Below, in pieces: positions 44,731-54,348 of a stretch of 64,000 nucleotides of DNA. Positions within the stretch are counted from its first letter, which is position 1; each line of letters begins with the position of its first letter. Source of the stretch: Fuerstiella sp. (GTDB taxonomy: Bacteria; Planctomycetota; Planctomycetia; Planctomycetales; Planctomycetaceae). The DNA is taken from contig JAKVAZ010000004.1 in assembly GCA_022447225.1 (NCBI GenBank), forward strand, positions 62,001 to 126,000. Direction: 5' to 3'. The translations under genes were made by a program, and so were the position numbers. The notes under the pieces are model-generated. The model had not been told where the DNA came from. It saw nothing but the letters and a program-made list of their open reading frames with translations, and did not search any database.

Positions 44731-46698
44731 ATGTTCTCCCGCGTTCTCCTGTTGTTGACAATCCTGCTCTGCGGGTCCGGCCTTCAGGCTGCTGACCAGC
44801 TTCCGCGTCGCCTCCCCCCTGCCGGCATCGAAATTCCACTCAAAGTCTCACGGGAACTTTCCGCAGAACTGGCTGAAGTCAACACGGCCCTGCAACGCTG
44901 GAAAGAAACTGCACCGGATCTTAAGTCTCTTGAACCAGACGTTGCAGTTTATCTGAAAGCTGTCCGGCGGGCTTTGGCAAACGGCGAGTTCTGGAACAGC
45001 CAGGAAACAGAATGGGCCGGCAATCTGCTTGCCACAGCACGCCGTCGTCTTCAGGCCCTGCAAAACAGTCAGAGCCCGTTCACAACAGCTGACGGAATGA
45101 TCTACCGTGGATTCAGATCTGCACTCGACGATTCGGTTCAACCGTACGGCTTACAAATTCCGGAAGGACTGGACCACAGCAGACCGGCACCACTCTATGT
45201 GTTTCTGCACGGCAGAAATGAAAAAATGGTTGAACTCCAGTTTCTTGAACAATTTCGCAATCTGGGTCGCGTCGAAGCCCCGGGAACCTTCGTCCTTCAC
45301 GTGTTTGGCCGATACTGCAACGGATATAAAGCAGCCGGCGAAGTGGATGTAAGGGAAGCAGTCGCACACGTCTGCAAAAACTACAAGGTCGATCGGGACC
45401 GCATCGCCATCACCGGATTCTCGATGGGAGGCGCCGGTGTCTGGCATCTGGCCGCGCATTATCCTGATCTCTGGATGGCTGCAAGTCCGGGTGCTGGTTT
45501 CGCAGAAACCGCACAGTACAACAAACTCAAGCCGGCCGAATACCCCCCGTGGTACGAACAGTCACTTTGGGGACTCTATGACGTCCCTGGATATGTTCGC
45601 AATCTGTTCAACATGGAGGTGATTGCCTACAGCGGTGAGCTGGATCCTCAGATGCAGGCCTCGAGCGTTATGGCATCAGCATACCGGAAACACGGGCGAA
45701 CACTTAACCACATTATCGGGCCGAACACCGGACACAAATACCATTCTGAATCTCGTCTGGAAATCCTCCGTCAGCTTGCAGCCACAGCAGAACGTGGGCT
45801 CAATCGTAATCCCGAAAGCGTCACTTTTCAGACCAGAACGCTGCGCTATGACCGATGTCGCTGGGTCCGCATCGTTCAGCTCCAAAAACACTGGACGGAC
45901 AGTCACGTCGACGCCCGCCAGAAAGAGGGGTCAATCCAGATTGCCACTCACAATGTGGCTGCTTTGGAAATCCAGGTACGGGACGGACTGCGTCTGGGTG
46001 GTGCACAGGTCAGGATTGACGGAACAGGAATACGACTGAACGACAACACACCCACGACCGTTACACTTTTTAGAAACAACGGTACATGGTCACTCAAAGG
46101 CCCTGAGGGGCCACAGCACCTGCAAAAAACACATGGACTGCAGGGACCGATCGATGATGCGTTTCTCGAACCATTTCTTGTGGTGACACCGGGCGCAACG
46201 GCAGCGCATCCCCGAATCAACGAATGGGTTCATTTTGAACTGAATCATTTCATCGACCGTTGGCGTCGTCTGTTCCGTGGCGACGTACGCATGAAGGCGG
46301 ATGTGGATGTAACGGCCGAGGATATGAAACGGTACAATCTGATACTCTGGGGAGATCCGACCTCGAACAAGGTACTCGCGGCGGTCCTGCCCAACCTTCC
46401 ATTATGCTGGACAACAGACTCTGTGACAGTGGGCCCGTCTAATTTTTCTGCTGCACACCACGTTCCCGTCCTGATCTATCCCAATCCCGCTGCCCCGGAC
46501 CGCTACGTTGTCATCAACAGTGGCATCACTTTCCGAGAAGCGCATGATCGAACGAACTCGCTGCAAAACCCGAAATTACCGGATTGGGCCATCCTGAATC
46601 TAGACATTTCTCCAAATACCGAAACAGCCGGCCGCGTCGTCGCAGCCGACTTCTTCGATGAACGCTGGCAAGTTAAACCGGTGTCCACCAACAAGTAA
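44731..46698 (+). CDS. Exported alpha/beta-hydrolase (esterase/peptidase-like) with C-terminal extension
   Basis: From ATG at 44731 this ~655-residue protein has a signal peptide (FSRVLLLLTILLCGSGLQA). The alpha/beta-hydrolase core begins with YGLQIPEGLDHSRPAPLYVFLHGRNE. The nucleophile Ser is in GFSMGG (Ser231), with Asp305 in SGELDPQ and His335 in NTGHKYH as likely triad members. Such secreted hydrolases include prolyl-oligopeptidase-like and PHB-depolymerase-like esterases; the substrate is unknown. About 300 residues beyond the core form a separate domain, mostly beta-rich (VAALEIQVRDGLRLGGAQVRIDG), whose family I do not recognise. It is convergent with the fumarylacetoacetase-family gene. 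Confidence 0.86.
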   Translation: MFSRVLLLLTILLCGSGLQAADQLPRRLPPAGIEIPLKVSRELSAELAEVNTALQRWKETAPDLKSLEPDVAVYLKAVRRALANGEFWNSQETEWAGNLLATARRRLQALQNSQSPFTTADGMIYRGFRSALDDSVQPYGLQIPEGLDHSRPAPLYVFLHGRNEKMVELQFLEQFRNLGRVEAPGTFVLHVFGRYCNGYKAAGEVDVREAVAHVCKNYKVDRDRIAITGFSMGGAGVWHLAAHYPDLWMAASPGAGFAETAQYNKLKPAEYPPWYEQSLWGLYDVPGYVRNLFNMEVIAYSGELDPQMQASSVMASAYRKHGRTLNHIIGPNTGHKYHSESRLEILRQLAATAERGLNRNPESVTFQTRTLRYDRCRWVRIVQLQKHWTDSHVDARQKEGSIQIATHNVAALEIQVRDGLRLGGAQVRIDGTGIRLNDNTPTTVTLFRNNGTWSLKGPEGPQHLQKTHGLQGPIDDAFLEPFLVVTPGATAAHPRINEWVHFELNHFIDRWRRLFRGDVRMKADVDVTAEDMKRYNLILWGDPTSNKVLAAVLPNLPLCWTTDSVTVGPSNFSAAHHVPVLIYPNPAAPDRYVVINSGITFREAHDRTNSLQNPKLPDWAILNLDISPNTETAGRVVAADFFDERWQVKPVSTNK

Positions 46699-46730
46699 GA
46701 CCAGCCCAGTCCAGCGAGGTCTGGCACCTG

Positions 46731-47570
46731 TTATTTGACCGGATTGCTGAGCACCATATCGTCGAGGTGAACCTCAACGGTATCTCCGGGGACGATGATT
46801 TTTGTTGTGCCCGGTGTGCCGGTAAAGATCAGATCACCTGGCTGAAGCGTCACATACTGACTCATAAAACTGACGGTGTCCGGCACATTGTGAATGAGAT
46901 GGTCCGTCTTTTCGTCCTGGCGAGTTTCTCCATTCAGAACCAAACGAAGTCTCAACTGGCTGTAATCCACACCGGAAAGAATATAGGGCCCCACCGGCCC
47001 AAACGTATCGGCACCTTTGGCACGCCACCACTGCACGTCTTTCACCTCTTTGTCATTCTGCCAGACACGTTCACTGACGTCATTACCCGCGGTCACGCCA
47101 AGCACATAATCCAGCGCGTCTTCAGCCGACACCTTGCTGCATTTTTTCCCGATCACGATGGCCATCTCGGCTTCGTAATGAACCACCGAAGCATCCGGCG
47201 GGATGACAATTGCCTCACCGTGTGCCACCAGACAGGACACGTTCTTGGTGAACGGCTGTGGGATCCGGAATTTCTCAGGGATGGGACCGTCACTAAGATG
47301 ACTACGATAGTTCCCCGCCAGTGCAAATACTTGTGTGGGCTGACACGGTATCAGGATTTGTATGTCCTTCAGTGAATGCGTGATATCCGTTCGCGACCAT
47401 TCACCGAACAGGTCCCCGTCCAGCTGCCGGACCAAATCTCCTTCCAACCGGCCATAAGCGATCGTTTCACCCTTCTGAAACCGAAGGTAACGGGTGGGTT
47501 CCGCAGCGAAGACCACCGAGAGAGACAGGCAACCAATGAGCATGGCAGCAACAAAAACAGCTCGTGACAT
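46731..47570 (-). CDS. Exported fumarylacetoacetase-family hydrolase
   Basis: This 279-residue protein has the FAH fold core. LAGNYRSH and VVHYEAEMAIVIGKK contain the metal-binding glutamates, GVTAGNDVSERVWQ is the usual aspartate site, and RAKGADTFGPVGPYIL has the catalytic Lys. The family cleaves C-C bonds in acyl-pyruvates or decarboxylates oxaloacetate. The first ~22 residues form a Sec signal peptide (SRAVFVAAMLIGCLSLSVVFA), which is unusual because these enzymes are cytoplasmic. The ~50 residues after the signal are a short unassigned module (RFQKGETIAYGRLEGDLVR). Confidence 0.85.
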   Translation of the reverse strand: MSRAVFVAAMLIGCLSLSVVFAAEPTRYLRFQKGETIAYGRLEGDLVRQLDGDLFGEWSRTDITHSLKDIQILIPCQPTQVFALAGNYRSHLSDGPIPEKFRIPQPFTKNVSCLVAHGEAIVIPPDASVVHYEAEMAIVIGKKCSKVSAEDALDYVLGVTAGNDVSERVWQNDKEVKDVQWWRAKGADTFGPVGPYILSGVDYSQLRLRLVLNGETRQDEKTDHLIHNVPDTVSFMSQYVTLQPGDLIFTGTPGTTKIIVPGDTVEVHLDDMVLSNPVK

Positions 47571-48086
47571 CAGATAACTCCACTGGGGAAAAATAATTGT
47601 GGATTTTGCGATCGCAGAGGCCCTGCCGGCATGACAGGAATTTAGATATTAACGAAACCTGTCAACTGATTCCTTCCTGTTTCACCCGCATCACTCGATT
47701 CAGCAACACAATCTGCGTCATCAAAGGTACACGCAGCCTGCGACAGATCGTCCACAATCCCTGACGGTTCACCGGATGAATACCATTGATGCACTGTCTG
47801 CCGACGATACGCGGCGCCCCGTCTCCTGGAAATCGCAGCAGACGATCTCCTGTGGAAAATCTCTCTGCCAGTCCTGTAAAATATGTCCAGGAACATTGTC
47901 GCATTCCAATTTTCTTCCGGATACACCAGTCACTGCTCTGCTGAACTTTCAATAATCACTGGTTTCGATTCGCGGATTTCAATCGTAGAATCAGCCACTG
48001 TGGTTTACATGTCCGCTGCGAATCGTCTGCCCGGTGGACTCCGCGTCATACCGCGCAACCTGATCCTCCCTTCGTTTGGTTCACGT
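47571..48086. other. Intergenic region with an inverted repeat (possible operator)
   Basis: The region lies between the divergent fumarylacetoacetase-family gene and the TPR gene. TGACAGG/CCTGTCA (arms 47632-47638 and 47658-47664) is 62-94 bases before the minus-strand start and could be an operator. If the TPR gene begins further upstream (GTG or ATG at 47883 or 48009), the gap is smaller. No other feature is seen. Confidence 0.4.
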
Positions 48087-51000
48087 ATGTCGACTCAGCC
48101 TGTTTTCAGACCTCGGGCCATCACAGCATTACTTCTGGCTGCCCTGGTCATTCAGCCTGACGCGAGCCTGGCAGACAAAGCAACGGATGACTTTAAATTT
48201 GGCGTGGGCCTGTGGCGGAAGCAGCGATGGACGTCCGCAGCCCAGGTGTTCTCAGAATTTCTCAAAGAGTATCCTGATCACCAACGTGCTCAACTGGCTA
48301 CGTTTTATCTCGGCCTGACCTGGAGTTCGCTCAAAAAATACGGCCTGTCACGTGAGCAGTTCCAAAGATACCTGGACCTCAATCCGGACAGCCCCAACAC
48401 CGCTGCAGCAAAGTATCGCCTCGGCGAGTGCAGTTACTACCTCGGTGAATACGAAACAGCAGTCACACAGTTTGAAACATACACGCGAGAACATCCCGGT
48501 CACAAGTTAATTGACTGGGGACATCTGCAGTTGGGTGATTCACTGATACAGGTCGGACGCTTTCAGGAGGCCGAGGTAGTTATCACCCGGCTTGTCACCA
48601 CAACCTCCAGTGACAACATCAAAGTCCAGGCACAATACTCACTCGGACTTTCTCTGGAAAAACGGGAAGAACCTGATGCGGCGCTGGAGGCCTATCGCAG
48701 CGTCGCGCTGAGTAATGACATTTACCAGGCTCCCCGCGCCTTGGCTCGTTCCGGGACGATCCGTTTTCAGCAGGAAAGATACGAATCGGCAGCTGCCTTT
48801 TATGATCAGATCGTATCTCGGTTTCCGGATTCACGTCTCACACCGCTGGCAGCACTCAATTCAGGTCTGGCGATGTATCGCATTCAGAAATTCGAGGACG
48901 CTGTTCGTCGATTCAGACAGGTTTCCATCGATTCAAATAAGCATAATGAATCCGTACTGCTGACCGGAATGTCATTTTCCAGACTCAACCGACTGGATGA
49001 GGCCAGATCAGCTCTGAAAGCCGTGTTTAAATCAGGCGGGGATCCGGACCATGCAGCCGAAGCACTGTTTGAACTGGGACGTCTTGAACAACTGGCCGGA
49101 GAGCACAAACTAGCCGTCCAAATTTATACACAACTCGCAGAACGCTGGCCGGCCGACACTCACACACCGGATGCATTGTTCAATGCTGCCAATCTGCAGC
49201 TCGGGCTGGAGGAGACCACATCCGCAGACCGACTGCTTAAACGTCTCACTCAGAAATACCCGGCCCATGCAGCAAAACCGCGCACCATGTTTCTGGCAGG
49301 CCGAATCCAGTTGAAGCAGAAACAATCTGCGGCTGCGCGGGAGTCGCTGCGTCAGGTAGTCCTCGCTACTGACACCGAACCACGTACGATGGCACTCAGT
49401 CTGTATTATCTCGCGCGGATTGATCACGAACAAAATCTGTTCGAATCCGCCCTTTCAGCGGTACAACAGCTGCAGTCTTTCCTGGACGATGATACGAATC
49501 GCGATCTGAGAGGAGCACTCGCACTGGGAGCAATGAGTGCTCTCGAATTGCGCAAATTTGAGACGGCCGAAGAACTGGCTACTGACTATCTCAAGCACGG
49601 CGTGAACGGTACGCAGACTACCGATGCCCTCGCAGCTCGCACCATTGCCCGCGCCAGCGTCGGTAACTATTCCGGTGCCATACTTGACTCAGACCAACTC
49701 ATTCAGACCGCTTCAGACAGCCTTCAAACATGGACCTCAATTCTTCAGGCAGCGGAAAATGCCTGGGACCAAAAAGACTATGAGTCGGCTCTGGAATTAT
49801 TCCGTCGCTCCAACAGCATCCATGCTCCCGAGGTCACACGGCAGTCCGGAGCATCGGGTACCGCCTGGTGTCTGTTTCACCGCAATCAGTTCAAAGAGGC
49901 TGCCGGAAAGTTCAATGAAGCGGCATCAACCCGGCCTGAATCATCAATCGGGATTGAGGCTCGTTACATGGCAGTCAGGTGTCTGCACGAAGACGGACAA
50001 ACAGAGGCAGCCATCGAACAGTACACGATTTTGTCTAAAGATTTTTCTGTACTTGCATCGGAAGCTGCAACCACAGAACTCAGACAGCGACTGCAGTCTT
50101 ATGCGCTGGACGCCGGACGAACGGCAGCACGCCTGCTGGATTCGGCGAAACGCAGAGACGAAGCGAACACTCAGTGGTCCGAACTGGCTGACCGATTTTC
50201 GGACTCCGGAGAACTGGACGCTATTCTGGACGAATGGGCTTTGGCAAATCTGCAAGCAAAACAATACTCACAGTCAGATCTCATTTATCGGCGTCTGCTG
50301 AAAACGCGTCCCGGCGGCCCCTTTGAGGGAACAGCACGACTTTCTCTGGCAGAAAGTGACCTCGATGCCGGTCGTACTGAAGAAGCGATGCATGAGTTTC
50401 AGGAGATTATGGATCACCGAAACTACGAAGACTCTGAAAAAGCCACCGCTATGTTTCATCTGATTCAGATCAGACTGGAGCAGGAGTCCTGGGAGCAGGT
50501 GACAAAACTTGCGGGCCGATTTGCCAGGGTGCACAGCAACAGCCAGCTGGTCCATCGCATTCAGTCACTGCACGCCAATGCTCTGATGGAACTGAATCAG
50601 CCGAATCAGGCACGTGAAATTCTTGAAACGCTGCGGAAGGATGTTCTCGAAGGTTATCTGGAACCGGAACCATGGACCGAAAGAATCTGGATTGTGCTGG
50701 GAGAAGTCGAACTGGCCTCAAAAAGATACGCACAGGTTGACACGATTGCACAGGAGTTCGAAAAACAGTTCCCGGAATCACCGATCGGTTTTCAGATGAG
50801 TTCTCTGCAGGGGCGTCGCTGGAAGAATAAACCGGAACCCGACTTTGGAAAGGCGCGTGAATTCTTCACACGCATCATTGACGATGAATCAGCAAGGGGA
50901 ACGCGGCTGGCAGCAAAAAGTCAGTGTTTGATCGCCGATATGTGCCTGATGCAGAAAAATTACGCACAGGCTCGTGAAGCTTATTTCAGAGTCTACATTC

Positions 51001-51188
51001 TTTATCCGTATCCGGACCTTCAGTCACAGGCACTGTTCCAGGTAGGAAACTGTCAGCTGCAACTTGGCAAAACAAAGGATGCTGCCAAAACATGGGAGTC
51101 ACTGCTGAATGAATTCCCCGAGTCCCCGTATGCCAAAGATGCGGCGAAACTACTGAAATCGACAAACGTTGATACGGTACAACCCTGA
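48087..51188 (+). CDS. Large exported TPR-repeat protein
   Basis: From ATG at 48087 this is a ~1033-residue protein with a signal peptide (RPRAITALLLAALVIQPDASLA) and then tetratricopeptide-like repeats over nearly its full length. Examples are QVFSEFLKEYPDHQRAQLATFYLG, KYRLGECSYYLGEYETAVTQFE, and ALFQVGNCQLQLGKTKDAAKTWE near the end. Such helical superhelices bind peptides or scaffold complexes; the role here is unknown. The layout recalls YbgF/BamD-like tol-pal-associated proteins but is much longer. In-frame starts at 47883 and 48009 are open. It stands alone on this strand. Confidence 0.85.
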   Translation: MSTQPVFRPRAITALLLAALVIQPDASLADKATDDFKFGVGLWRKQRWTSAAQVFSEFLKEYPDHQRAQLATFYLGLTWSSLKKYGLSREQFQRYLDLNPDSPNTAAAKYRLGECSYYLGEYETAVTQFETYTREHPGHKLIDWGHLQLGDSLIQVGRFQEAEVVITRLVTTTSSDNIKVQAQYSLGLSLEKREEPDAALEAYRSVALSNDIYQAPRALARSGTIRFQQERYESAAAFYDQIVSRFPDSRLTPLAALNSGLAMYRIQKFEDAVRRFRQVSIDSNKHNESVLLTGMSFSRLNRLDEARSALKAVFKSGGDPDHAAEALFELGRLEQLAGEHKLAVQIYTQLAERWPADTHTPDALFNAANLQLGLEETTSADRLLKRLTQKYPAHAAKPRTMFLAGRIQLKQKQSAAARESLRQVVLATDTEPRTMALSLYYLARIDHEQNLFESALSAVQQLQSFLDDDTNRDLRGALALGAMSALELRKFETAEELATDYLKHGVNGTQTTDALAARTIARASVGNYSGAILDSDQLIQTASDSLQTWTSILQAAENAWDQKDYESALELFRRSNSIHAPEVTRQSGASGTAWCLFHRNQFKEAAGKFNEAASTRPESSIGIEARYMAVRCLHEDGQTEAAIEQYTILSKDFSVLASEAATTELRQRLQSYALDAGRTAARLLDSAKRRDEANTQWSELADRFSDSGELDAILDEWALANLQAKQYSQSDLIYRRLLKTRPGGPFEGTARLSLAESDLDAGRTEEAMHEFQEIMDHRNYEDSEKATAMFHLIQIRLEQESWEQVTKLAGRFARVHSNSQLVHRIQSLHANALMELNQPNQAREILETLRKDVLEGYLEPEPWTERIWIVLGEVELASKRYAQVDTIAQEFEKQFPESPIGFQMSSLQGRRWKNKPEPDFGKAREFFTRIIDDESARGTRLAAKSQCLIADMCLMQKNYAQAREAYFRVYILYPYPDLQSQALFQVGNCQLQLGKTKDAAKTWESLLNEFPESPYAKDAAKLLKSTNVDTVQP

Positions 51189-51379
51189 GCGGTCCTCATG
51201 TATCAACCTGCCCGCACGTCTCAATTTCTGGCAGGCCCTCTGATGCACTGAGACTATTTCCGTAGCCGGACTGACAGGCCATCGTTGCCGGTGACGATAG
51301 CGACCCGCAACTGTTATTCGAACGGTTCAGCAGCTCTGTAACGAACTCAGTTCAACACTCCACGATCAAAGATCGTCTG

Positions 51380-51793
51380 TCAGTGTGAGGCAGATTCTTC
51401 GGGAGGATTGTCAAAACGGACCAGGCTCTGAGCCAGCCCGTTCATCTGAGCAGAACCGCAAAGAAATGCGATACAGGTCAGTGCAGTCACGTAAAAGAAC
51501 TTGCCCGGATAATTGTCGACATTCAGAGAAAAAATCACATGATGACCGGCGACAGGAGGCGCCACGGCTCCCCAGACCAGTACGGCCGCAAACATCAGTA
51601 ACAAAACACCGATCCACCCGCCCCGCCTGATCGCATCGAAGGCTGTCACCCAGTTCACCGCCAGTGTCCAGAAAGCAATCCAGGCCATCAGCGGCAGCCA
51701 CGGTAGAATCACCTCAAAGAGAGATATTGCCACAGAAAGCAGTGACCAGAACAGAACGACAAGGTTCTGCATGAGTTCTATGAAAGCGTTCAT
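51380..51793 (-). CDS. Small integral membrane protein, unknown
   Basis: I do not recognise this 137-residue protein. It has about four hydrophobic segments (including NLVVLFWSLLSVAISLFEVILPWL, WIAFWTLAVNWVTAF and VLLLMFAAVLVWGAVA). The last reads FFYVTALTCIAFLCGSAQ. Short loops contain RRGG and a His-His pair (AGHHVIF). From ATG at 51793 no signal peptide is distinct from the first span. Upstream codons to 51811 are in frame but less likely. It lies between the TPR gene and an unknown gene, convergent with the former. Confidence 0.6.
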   Translation of the reverse strand: MNAFIELMQNLVVLFWSLLSVAISLFEVILPWLPLMAWIAFWTLAVNWVTAFDAIRRGGWIGVLLLMFAAVLVWGAVAPPVAGHHVIFSLNVDNYPGKFFYVTALTCIAFLCGSAQMNGLAQSLVRFDNPPEESASH

Positions 51794-52128
51794 TGATCGG
51801 GTCCGGTACAATTCAAGGATCGGCGACCATTGATGGCGGAAAAATTCTTCAGCTTGAATACCTAGCGTACTCTAGTGTGAATGAGTGATTCCAGCGTGGC
51901 CTCAGGTGTTCTCGAACCAGGGAAGCAAATGCACAGATCGGTCCTGCTGTCAGTATGTTTTGATCAGCTGACCGTTCCCGGAAGTCGTTCACAGTGATTC
52001 CAATTGACGTGACAGGGCCAATCCGCGAGAAATAGACCAGCCTGCTCTGCCCGGCAATCAATTGATTTTCTGGTTTCCATCAGCAAATTGTCCAGCCAGT
52101 CAGTCGTCTATCGAAGTTCTGCGTCTGT
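51794..52128. other. Gene-free spacer
   Basis: These ~335 bases hold no convincing gene, RNA or terminator. They separate the divergent membrane protein and the unknown 218-residue gene. Confidence 0.35.
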
Positions 52129-52785
52129 ATGTTGAATCTCGTTCTGGTCGGAGAGAACGAAAGCCCGGTGCGTAACCTTGCCGGCTTTCGAAAATCGCAC
52201 AGGGTTCCCGATGACACGTCGGAACGTTCCCGGGCATTTGTGCGTCGTATTGCCGGCGATGATGTTGGCCGGGACCTCGATCAGCGGTTTACCGACCTGC
52301 GTCATAAGCTGGGGTTGAAACGTGTGCAGATCCAGGTTTCTGATCCCGCCGACGGATGCGGGTCGATCAGGACTCCGGAATTCAGTTACCAGGTATGTGC
52401 CGACCTTAGCTGCAGCAATTCGTCTGCTGTCGTCTGGAGACGATCTGTGTACGGATTTACAGCGCCCGATGCTGTTCTCTCAGAGAGTTTTTCAGCCACC
52501 TTCGGTACCACATTCGACACTGTGGAATTTTCCCCCCGACAGCCGGTCGATGTCGAAACCATCATTGACTGGATTGAAGACCGGACAACCTGCAGGTTAC
52601 AGGCTGACTACGACCGAACAGGGTCATGGTGCCGTTTGACCGCACCTCAGCAAATGGAATCGATGATGACAATTCGAGCTCACGTGGTCTCGTTACAGTC
52701 ACTGAATCCGTGTAATCCGCAGACCTTGTTAACGTCTTTTCTCGCCTTCCATGACCTGTTACCTGTGATTGAATGGTCCGGCTGA
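52129..52785 (+). CDS. Hypothetical protein, unknown
   Basis: I do not recognise this 218-residue frame. It has a balanced composition, no signal peptide and several Cys. Its middle reads as an alternating strand pattern (YQVCADLSC, VVWRRSVYGFTAPDAVL). The ATG at 52129 lacks a clear ribosome-binding site. The length without a stop and the plausible composition support a real gene, but conservation would be needed to be sure. Confidence 0.5.
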   Translation: MLNLVLVGENESPVRNLAGFRKSHRVPDDTSERSRAFVRRIAGDDVGRDLDQRFTDLRHKLGLKRVQIQVSDPADGCGSIRTPEFSYQVCADLSCSNSSAVVWRRSVYGFTAPDAVLSESFSATFGTTFDTVEFSPRQPVDVETIIDWIEDRTTCRLQADYDRTGSWCRLTAPQQMESMMTIRAHVVSLQSLNPCNPQTLLTSFLAFHDLLPVIEWSG

Positions 52786-52938
52786 CAATCCGGATGCCGA
52801 CAGATGATTACTGTGCGCAGCGTCCGGTAATTTCAAATGTTGTTCATCCGCAGATGAACAAACTGCGTTTAGGCTGCACGCATACGAATCGATCAGGATT
52901 GCTTCAATCCATCCGTCCGTTATTCCGGAGTATCCACC

Positions 52939-54213
52939 ATGGCAGATTCGACTGCCTGCCCGCGCTGTTCGCAGTCATTAAAGGCTTCCGATGACGGACT
53001 CACATGTTCTCAATGTGAGGGTCGTTTCGTTGCAGGCGACACCATCGATGCCCGCTGGCTGAGCATCCCGGAGATCCTCACCGAAGTTCAGCCGGTTTTC
53101 TGCCCTGGGTGCAGGGCTGTCATGACAATCAAGATGCTGGGAACAACGGAAATCAACGTCTGTCCGGAATGTTCCGGTATTTGGCTGGACAGGACAGATT
53201 CAATTTCAGTCACCGATCGCGCCGGACTGCAGCAGTTTCTGATGTACAGCCTCAGCTTTCCGGAACGTGTTGTCCGCAGTTCCATCGGACTGGCGGCCGG
53301 CGCCGCGATAGAAACCGCAGGCTTATTAATTCCGCAGTCATTCCAGTCGGCCAAATCTTACGAACTGGTCGTTAAAAATTCGCTGGGATTCCTGACAAAA
53401 AGCGTTGGCGGCGTTCAGACAACCGAAGACGATCACGAATCAGCGGCAGACCTCAGTAACAACTTTGTCGCCAGAAAAGCGGTCGGCAATTTCGTCGACC
53501 TCGCCGGTATGGCCACACTCCACGTTTCGCCGGTCTGGCTGCTGGCAATCGTGAGCGACGTTGCCTATGGAACCAGCAGCTACGTACAGGAACTTGCCGA
53601 TGAACTCAAAAAACAAGGTCTGATCGATGATACGTCCACAATTCAACACGTTGAAGACGTGTTGAATGCGATTCAGGACAGTTCAGGAAACGCAGCCAGT
53701 CTGTTCGACACTCCCCCGCTCTCCGTAGATCAGCTGCGAGCAACACTGGAAAGAACGCGGGAATCCCTCACCGAAGTCGACTACACCACTGTTTTGCCTG
53801 AGGCTGAACTGAAACGGTACTGGCACGAGATGCAGGAGATCTCAGTCAATAACGGAGTTTGTCTGCTGGCAGTCTCCGGGGCCCTGGCCATGAACACACT
53901 GGAAAAGCTGGAAACGATGGTAAAAGGAACACTCACTGGAGTTCGCGTGGCCGGCGGCCTGCTAAACAAACATGTGATCGGACACTATACCGATTCTCTG
54001 CAAACCATTGGGGATAAGGGCCTGTTTGAATCCCTGCAGGATACCTCCGGTCCGTATATCGCCGCCGTCTGGAATAATTTTGCGGATGACACAACAACAT
54101 GGACCGATGAACTTGTCTCCGGTCGCCTGGTCGTCCGTGGCTGGAAAGCCGTCTCAGGGTTTCTCAGTGGTGATTCGAGTGAACCTGCAGACGATGACTC
54201 AACAACCAATTGA
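52939..54213 (+). CDS. Zinc-ribbon (zf-TFIIB-type) protein with a C-terminal helical domain
   Basis: This 424-residue protein begins with two Cys-pair modules. The first is CPRCSQSLKASDDGLTCSQC. The second is CPGCRAVM ... CPECSGIWLDR, matching the zf-TFIIB domain found in small bacterial proteins. The remaining ~330 residues are helical and partly hydrophobic (FVDLAGMATLHVSPVWLLAIVSDVAYG, VCLLAVSGALAMNTLEKLETMV), reminiscent of EcsC-like membrane-associated proteins. The exact family is uncertain. It probably binds zinc and associates with the membrane or a protein partner. The next gene starts 135 bases later. Confidence 0.78.
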   Translation: MADSTACPRCSQSLKASDDGLTCSQCEGRFVAGDTIDARWLSIPEILTEVQPVFCPGCRAVMTIKMLGTTEINVCPECSGIWLDRTDSISVTDRAGLQQFLMYSLSFPERVVRSSIGLAAGAAIETAGLLIPQSFQSAKSYELVVKNSLGFLTKSVGGVQTTEDDHESAADLSNNFVARKAVGNFVDLAGMATLHVSPVWLLAIVSDVAYGTSSYVQELADELKKQGLIDDTSTIQHVEDVLNAIQDSSGNAASLFDTPPLSVDQLRATLERTRESLTEVDYTTVLPEAELKRYWHEMQEISVNNGVCLLAVSGALAMNTLEKLETMVKGTLTGVRVAGGLLNKHVIGHYTDSLQTIGDKGLFESLQDTSGPYIAAVWNNFADDTTTWTDELVSGRLVVRGWKAVSGFLSGDSSEPADDDSTTN

Positions 54214-54348
54214 CCATTCAATGATGACCGCACGGAGTATTGTCTGTTATGCATTCGACATCGGCTGTTTGACACTTAGAATCAGTCCCTGCAAATATAC
54301 CTTCCTGTCGGCATTCTCAATTCTTAACAATCCGGGGAGTCGTAACCA

